Below, piece by piece: positions 57,344 to 64,000 of a stretch of DNA of 64,000 nucleotides. The DNA lies in NCBI RefSeq assembly GCF_016545825.1, contig NC_052618.1:36526196-36590195 (forward strand). Direction: 5' to 3'. The notes beneath the pieces are model-generated. The model did no database searches. It was not told where the DNA came from and saw only the letters and a program-made list of their open reading frames with translations. Within the stretch, counting starts at the first letter, position 1. Each line of letters starts with the position of its first letter. Both the position numbers and the translations under genes were made by a program. Source of the stretch: Eucalyptus grandis (lineage: Eukaryota > Streptophyta > Magnoliopsida > Myrtales > Myrtaceae).

Positions 57344-58436
57344 ACAGGAACATACTACTAGATGCTTCATGTTTCATATGTCCAAAGGCCAATTTGTACG
57401 ATCGAATCATTTGCTATATATGCTGGGCAGACTTATTCTCTCTTGAATTATCTGTACAAGTTGCATCTGGACATTTCTGTGGTTTGGTCGCAGTAATGTT
57501 TCAAATGACAACAGTCACATGGGGTTCAAAAAGTAATTTGCCTTCTTCAGTTTAAGTAATGGAATCGCCGCCCGGCTTTGACATTCCCTTTTCCCGATCG
57601 ACCCCTTTCATACATTTTTTTCTGGATCATATTGCTTGAAGCGCAGGCTTTTAGGCTGAAGATGAGCTGTGCTTGCGCTTTGTTTCGTTGCTTTTATTTT
57701 TACCGCTGCCCCCGCTGCATTCTCCAGATGGGTCAAACCTCACACCGGGTTTGACTCACCTATCGCAATCTTTATATCGCGTGGGGTCTTACAAGGCACT
57801 CACGACTGTCACGTGCAAACCCGTGCCTTTAACAAAATTAGGATAAGACATGGAGGTTTTATCTTTCTAAGAGTAAAAGTTATTTTGTGAATAATGTATT
57901 TTTATTATGCTTAATACCATGAAAAGTCTCAAATTAATACACTTGACACAAATCTATCCGAACTAATTTTTTTACCATCAAATCCTCAAATTAGTATATT
58001 TGTGATAAATTTACTCTTCATGAATTTTTCATTAAATTTGATTAATGTCATGAAAAGTCACAAACTAATAGATTTGTGATAAATGGAAGTAAAAATTCTG
58101 AATTGATACATCCATCAATTTTTACATATTATCCAATCCAATAATTTAATGGCAAATTTTAATGAAAGCTAATATAAAATAAATTTGGCGTAAGTGTATT
58201 AATTTAGAGTCGTTGATTGTCAAAAATTAAATTTAGAATAAATTTATCATAATTATATTGATTTGAGATTTTTTGTGATATCAATCATTTTATATATATT
58301 CGTGAAGAGAAGAATCTAATAAATATACAAAAGAAATTAATCACTTCACCATTGCGGTGGAAAATTTGTTACTTTCTACGGCCAGATGTGTCCCTTGCCT
58401 CTATTAGTGAGATGGGTGGATATTCATCGAGTGCAG
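57344..58436. other. MTN-B downstream region and spacer
   Basis: The probable 3' untranslated region and end of MTN-B, then AT-rich DNA. From 57905 to 58290 it carries words of the same non-coding repeat family as 51225-51540. The ORFs 57340-57555 and 57669-57890 have no motif. Confidence 0.5.
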
Positions 58437-58480
58437 ATTCCTTTATCAGTACTGTTCAAAAAAAAATTCCTTTATCAGTA
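58437..58480 (+). mobile_element. Tiny poly(A) insertion with 15-bp target duplication
   Basis: ATTCCTTTATCAGTA at 58437-58451 is exactly repeated at 58466-58480. Between them is CTGTTC plus about nine A. Same structure as the events at 10258, 19554, 34447 and 61858, but the short non-A part differs. Confidence 0.6.
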
Positions 58481-58935
58481 AATCTTGGGACGAAATTTTT
58501 CTGATACAAAACCTTTAAAGGAAATCGTGGCCCCACACATTTGAAATGATAACTACTGATTGGAATAAAGCAAGATAATAACCTAATTTTCATGGAAAGG
58601 TCTCCCTATCTTTCTGACTATAAGTTTGGAAGTACATGAAGGACATGACAATGGCAGGCCCCAGTTCCTACAAATGATTAAAGAGCACGATTTTGATGTG
58701 GCTAATATTACGAACAAAAATTTGGAAAAAAAGCGAACGTCAGCTAGATTAAAATGGATTTTTATTAGATTTATATTGGTATAAAAATTAAATTACGCAG
58801 TCAACGTTGGATAATTGACACATTGGTATAGCCAATTGTATTTAAAAAAATCTCTGAATAATACACATTTCATCCATTCAGCGCAAGATAATTCATAATA
58901 TTTAGTGCTCCCTAATTAAATTGGATGCACATTAA
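58481..58935. other. Spacer upstream of MTN-C
   Basis: AT-rich, no gene or element recognised. Confidence 0.5.
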
Positions 58936-59171
58936 GGGTGTGCATGATAAATTTTCGAGAACATAAATTGATTTATGGACATTTTATTTTAAAAATTAAG
59001 AAGTTAAAATTTTTAGTTTTTAATTTCTTTTTCAAATTTATTTACGTAATAGAAATCTGTTTTAAAATAGAAAAATCAAATTACGTTACCAAATAGATTT
59101 TTATTCTAAACTTATTTAAAAAAATAGAGAAATAAATAAATAAAAAAGTAGAAATTTTAGGATGCACATCT
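58936..59171. mobile_element. PIF/Harbinger-type MITE about 200 bp upstream of MTN-C
   Basis: 236 bp with TAA at both ends (58933-58935, 59172-59174). The left tip GGGTGTGCATGATAAATTTT pairs with the reverse complement of the right tip, AGATGTGCATCCTAAAATTT. The tip resembles that of the element at 28238-28955, so they are probably the same family; this copy lacks the GC-rich core. It may lie within the MTN-C promoter. Confidence 0.75.
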
Positions 59172-59369
59172 TAAATAATATTATGTTTTATTTATTAAAA
59201 AAAAGGGTAATTCCAGAGCACGTTTCTCTCGCCATGAAACTGCTGACTTTTCATGGGGATGGGGGAGGCAGGGGGAAGAGAGAGAGAGAGAGAGAGAGAG
59301 AGCAACGAGCTTGAACTTAGTTTCTTTCTCTGCCCGTCTTCTCGGTTCGATCACCGTCCCTCCTCCTCG

Positions 59370-59454
59370 ATGTCGCCCCTTCACGTTACATCAAGCGTCG
59401 ACCAGAAAGACGACTGCGAAAGACCCATCTCCACCATCGTCTTCATCATTGGTA

Positions 59455-59489
<35 letters not shown>

Positions 59490-62400
59490 GGCATTTTATC
59501 TCAATATGTTGTGTTTTGCTCTGTGAATTTGATGAGTTAGAGATTTCGTGTTTGCTCTGATGAGTCAGAGATGTTGGGTTTGCTCTGTGTCTTCATAGAA
59601 TCGCAAGTTTTGATTTATACAGCTTGTGCGGCGGGCCATGAGTTTGCAGATTATGTTTTGGTATCGTGGTTGCGTTTATTCGGGTTTTCTGGTTTTTCTC
59701 ACCGGGTTCTCATTTGGGTTTGTAGCTATGGATGCCGAGGCTCTTCCTATTCTGAAAAGGTTCAATCTTGCTGAGGACAGCGCGTTGTAAGCTTCTTTAC
59801 TTTTTATGAATGATAATGATGTTACCATACTTGTTTTGCTCTCATTATAAGTGGGTTTTTTTGGGGACTTTCGATTCAGGATCTTTCTTTCTATAATAAT
59901 GTACTCTTTAGTCAATGTCCATAATTCATTACCTTAAATATTCAGTTGCACTTTGCTTTGACTTATGATCAGTTCAATCACTTTAATAATGCTCAAGATG
60001 AGCCTTCTGTTCTTCTTTTTCTTTTTCTCTTGGAACCTCATGGATACATCTGCGGTCCAATAAAACCTTCACTCGCTGAATCAGGATTTGTGGAGACAGC
60101 ACCTTGTTTAGTCTTATGTTACTGGCTCTTGCGTGCTTTATCTTGTATTTCTGCAACCTTTTAAGGCATTTGACCGCACCTGAAATTTCCGGATGTGAGT
60201 TCCCTTCCTTAATGCTCGATGCCATGATGTCAAAGACTGCTTGAAGTTTTGCGATGAGAATTCTGCAAGATTTCTATTCTCAGACATTTCTTACCTTTGC
60301 ATATGACAAGTATTATAACACGTATGCAGTTTTCCAGGTCTCCCTTGGATTCGGTACCATGGCTTTTACAAGGATTTGCAACTGAACGTCATTTGGCCAG
60401 GGAAAGATTTAGCTCTTGGTGGGTACCTCGTCCATTATTTCCCTTCTCCTAGGCCTTATCCACACAAGCCAATATAGGAAAGCTTCTGAATATTATCCTC
60501 AGCCACTAGAATAAAACTTTTTCTTACCACATGGTTTGAGTAATATGGCTGTGATGAAATGCAGTACACCTATTTCAGGGTCTTACAAAAAGAGTGGTTA
60601 TGGTATTGAGGAAATGTAACTTTTTATAGAATTTTTTAGACCTATAAGCACCATGGTTGTACCATTCAGTCTGCTATATTTCAGTGTTATAGATATATGC
60701 TAGGAACAATCCCTCTTCTTGACTCTCGAGTCAGCTAATTTTCTGTGGTACCAATATTTACCATAATTTTCTCTTTCGACAAGTTTTTTAGTTGCAGAAT
60801 GCCGACATCAGGAAAGAATTGAACTTATGGTGCCATAAGACAAGTTTTTTTCCTTCCTCTCTATATTCATTAAATTTGAAACTTCATGTGCATTAAGATG
60901 AAACAAGCTTAGTAATGAGTTTCTTCCTCTTCTTGTTCATCTTTAGCCAGACACGTAAGCACCGCAAATGAATTTCCATAGAGTTCTCTTAACATGATAT
61001 AGCATATCTAAATCCTCTGTGGGTCTTTTACAGCCGAAACATTTATTTTTCATTACCTAATTCAGACTCTCAAATCTCTTGCCTAGAACTTCGATCTGAA
61101 GTTACCTGTTCTTAACAGCACTTGAACCTTTTACCAGAAGAAGTATACGAGGATCAGTGACCTTTGTCTAAGACCAACAGATAGAATTCAGTACCTATCA
61201 GATGCCCTCTGCAATCACTTCATGAGCTGTGGATTTCATGCTTATCTGCCCATAAGGGACTTACCAACTTCTCTCAGTTTATCTCTTCGATAGGTGTTAA
61301 TAACATTGGGACTATTCCAGCAGCACTTGTGACCTATGCATCTATACAAGCATTGAAGCCAGACCTCATCATAAATGCAGGCACAGCTGGTGGCTATGTG
61401 GTAAAGCTACATATTATGAGGATTTTGAAACTGTATATTTTATAGAGGCTTCTGAAATATACTTACATATCTTGCAGCATCTATTTCAAATTTGTAAAGT
61501 GGATTCATTTCTCTTCAATACAGGGGCCTTCGGTTTCCTTTCTTTTGATAAATGTCTTTATTCAGCCTTAATGCATATGACTTTCAGTGTTATCCATTCT
61601 ATATGCTTTCCACTACATTCTTATTTGCTCTTTAGTAGATAGAAAACAAGAGGACAGGTTACTCTTAAAGGAACAAAAGATAGGGATTTAAGATTTACAT
61701 AGCGCCTAAGCACACATGTCTAGAAGACATAATAACTTTAGGTCATTGTACTGACTTTTGGTGATTTCAGTCGAAAGGAGCAAACATCGAGGATGTTTTT
61801 CTTGTATCAAGTGTTGCTTTCCATCATAGAAGGATACCTCTTCCTGTAAGTGATCTGAAACTATTGATTCTCAAGTTTTGACCAAAAAAAAAAAAAAAAA
61901 AAAAAAAAACTATTGATTCTCAAGTGCTTCTCTTAATAAACACAAGATATTCATAGGGAGATGCATCTACCTTAAATCCAAATATCAGTTTATATTATTT
62001 ATATCGTAGTGGTGATCAGATTCCTTGGCTGTATAAAGAGGTGTCTGCCAAAATAGTGCAATTGCATTATGTTGAAATTTTAACAACTTCTGCAATTTAA
62101 GATAATTAGTCATGCTTTTTTCACTTCAGGGTCGTGATCTGTATGCAATTGGCCGGCGACAGTCCTTCTCAATGCCTTTGCTTTCAACAGAGCTTCAACT
62201 GAAGGTCATCTTTTATAGATCACAGTCTTGCTCAAAATGTATCCATACTTGCAATGTTTGATCATGTTACCTGGCATAGAGCAGTTTGTGGAAGTTTTTG
62301 TGAATGACGTGTTTTGCTTTTTATATCTCATTAACGCTTGCAACATGTTGAGAAACAGTAATATAGGATTTACTTAATTTGCTCACCTCCCTGTGTTGCA

Positions 62401-62872
62401 CTATTTTGGCTTGATATATATTATGTTGAAGATCTACATGACAGCATTACTTTCTTATCAAGGTAACCTTCACATGAGAATTGTCATCTGCAGCCTCAAT
62501 CATGATATAGAGATGCCTTATCATGGTCATTAGATTTTAGGCTCACTTAAATTGACTGAGGTGGAACTTCTCTGGTATTTGATGGATTTAATCCAAATGA
62601 TTTTAAGATCTTGGTAATCTCCAGAATGGTTCACCTTTCATCTAGTTTATTGGTTATGCATTGCAACTCAGTTACTCATCATAGGTTGATAGGTTGTACA
62701 TATTAATTATCACCCTCTACATTTCTTTACCTATAACGATCTTATATGGAATTTTTATTGGAGTCACTTGATATTCCAGGATGGAGCACTATCCACTGGT
62801 GACTCCTTTGATATTTGCCCACCGGATGAAGCATTCATCACCGCTAATAATGCTAACCTTGTAGACATGGAG
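59370..62872 (+). CDS. MTN: 5'-methylthioadenosine nucleosidase-like, copy C (exons 1-7 of 8)
   Basis: Partial: the last exon lies beyond base 64000. Exons: 59370-59451, 59726-59786, 60330-60418, 61294-61400, 61771-61845, 62130-62204, 62780-62872. All introns are GT-AG, with the same phases as A and B. Exons 1-3 differ in length by multiples of three; exons 4-7 are equal. Seen: PISTIVFIIAMDAEALP with the first catalytic Glu, LPWIRYHGFYKDL, INAGTAGGYV, VAFHHRRIPLP, STGDSFDI, VDMEG with the second Glu. Unusual residues compared with A/B: GGYVS for GGFKA, HHRR for HDRR, GRDLYAIGRRQSFSMP for VFDLYGVGLRPAFSTP. The catalytic Asp would be in exon 8 and cannot be checked. Probably a functional but diverged paralogue. 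The start is the Met before SPLHVTSS, after a (GA)n leader at 59278-59303. Confidence 0.85.
61858..61925 (+). mobile_element. Tiny poly(A) insertion in MTN-C intron 5
   Basis: AAACTATTGATTCTCAAGT (61858-61876) recurs at 61907-61925. The insert between them is TTTGACC plus about 23-26 A. The duplication is exact over 19 bases, one or two of which may belong to the A run. Confidence 0.65.
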
Positions 62873-63029
62873 GTAACCAGTTTGAGCACTGCATGTCCTG
62901 ACACCAATTTCCAACACACGCTTCATGTTTCCCAAATTATCTTGATGTAGTAAAGTTCCTGCTTTGTGGCAGTATTATGATTGATAGAAATGAAAGTAAC
63001 ATAGAGAAGGATTGTTTTGTTGATATAGC

Positions 63030-63313
63030 CTAGGAAGTATTGACACTCTCCAGGAGTCGTGTTATATTAGATACTCCGACATGTATCTGATACTCTTGGA
63101 CACTTTCTGACACTTAGTCAACACGTGTCAAAAAATCTGGCATTGGTCGACTTTCCCAACACTCAATCGGAATTCCGATATACGAGTTTCCGACATATTC
63201 CAATAGGTAAGGTCAATTTGAAAAATTTTCAATAAATGAGGGGTCAAAAGTATATATGTGAAAAAATAAAAAACAATAATAAAAATAATAAATTAGGAAG
63301 AAGAAAAATCTAG

Positions 63314-63346
<33 letters not shown>

Positions 63347-63728
63347 CTGACTCTTACTTTCCATGATACATAATTCATCCCCCAAGATTTTTTTCTTTCT
63401 CTTCCGACATGTCGACTTGCTAGTCTAGAATGTGAATTCCCTTATTTTTTTTCTTTTTCAAGTTTTATAAATTATAGAAATGGAGTTGAATTTGTTAAAT
63501 TAAAACAATGAATGATATTAATAAATGATGGATTAATTTTTTAGCATAAATTCATTCTAGGCTTTTTTATTATTTATTTTTTTGTGATAAAAATGATAAT
63601 TTATTATGTATTTATAAAAATATACATTTAATATAAAATGTATCTCAACATATCAGAATTCTTTATTTTTTTTAAAATGACGTGTCGTGTCGTGCCGTGT
63701 GTCATGTGTTAGTGTCAATGCTTCTTAG
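63030..63728. mobile_element. hAT-like TIR element in MTN-C intron 7
   Basis: 699 bp. Exact 8-bp flanks GATATAGC at 63022-63029 and 63729-63736 (a ninth base C follows on both sides if the left tip is moved by one). The left tip is CTAGGAAGTATTGACAC; the reverse complement of the right tip is CTAAGAAGCATTGACAC. Inner ends carry many GTGTC/GACAC words. No coding capacity. Splice sites of exons 7 and 8 are not affected directly, but the intron is lengthened. Confidence 0.85.
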
Positions 63729-63736
63729 GATATAGC

Positions 63737-64000
63737 CACACCAGTCTGAAGGTGACATTGTGAAGGTTGTAGAGGCCAGAGTTTAGATCCTCGAGTAGTT
63801 CTAGAGATGTGATCACTCAGATATTTCTTGACTTGCTCTGATTAGACCAGCAAATTAATGTGTCCAGAGTCTAATGAATTGTTCAGAGTCTCACAAAAGC
63901 TAAAGCATTAGCTTCTCTTTTTAGGAGGATGGATGTATCAACAGTCTCTGCCATGAGCTACTTCAGAAAATGATAATCACAGTTTTATAGTCGTCATTTT
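63737..64000 (+). other. Remainder of MTN-C intron 7 at window end
   Basis: No GGTGCAGC-type exon 8 start or AVTD-coding sequence is present before base 64000, so exon 8 is outside. Confidence 0.7.

Overview
This is a window of plant nuclear DNA, most likely from a woody eudicot. Genes are sparse and have introns. There is a SAUR pair, an array of plant-type methylthioadenosine nucleosidase (MTN) genes, and a dense layer of Copia, MULE, PIF/Harbinger, hAT, LINE and SINE relics, with many (GA)n/(TC)n runs. I suspect Myrtales (Eucalyptus-like) but cannot prove it. No prokaryotic, organellar or CRISPR content was seen.

Layout. 1-2.9 kb: broken MULE transposase on the minus strand that runs off the left edge. 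2.9-7.4 kb: AT-rich spacer with two non-autonomous TIR elements. 7.4-12.8 kb: tandem duplication carrying two intact minus-strand SAUR genes; copy 1 has a Copia relic in its upstream region. 13.8-17.3 kb: a second, decayed Ty1-Copia element with both LTRs and its primer-binding site. 17.3-25 kb: spacer with a (TC)n/(GA)n pair, a MULE-type long-TIR element and an extremely GC-rich 1.2-kb TIR element. 25.07-37.81 kb and 48.17-57.34 kb: two copies (A and B) of a large segmental duplication. Each carries an unidentified decayed ORF block followed by an 8-exon MTN gene. 37.8-48.2 kb between them: a large LTR-like insertion, a clean tRNA-derived SINE, and a PIF/Harbinger element (transposase plus Myb/SANT ORF) with a LINE inserted in it. 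58.9-64 kb: a third, more diverged MTN gene whose last exon lies beyond the window.

Function. MTN hydrolyses 5'-methylthioadenosine, the by-product of ethylene, polyamine and nicotianamine synthesis, and feeds the methionine (Yang) cycle. Three genes in 30 kb imply local expansion. The A and B proteins differ at about 10 of 265 residues; C is an older paralogue. SAURs are early auxin-responsive growth regulators.

Most unusual points: (1) comparison of copies A and B gives an exact empty site for a 718-bp TAA-flanked element; (2) five tiny poly(A) insertions with target-site duplications, four ending in GACC or GACCC before the A run; (3) TIR elements of different superfamilies share one build, a pyrimidine-rich arm, a GC-rich core and a purine-rich arm; (4) a Copia insertion separates SAUR1 from an upstream block that is still adjacent in SAUR2; (5) an insertion cuts the MTN-A 3' region about 106 bp after the stop. 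All coordinates were read by eye from the sequence; no search or alignment program was run.
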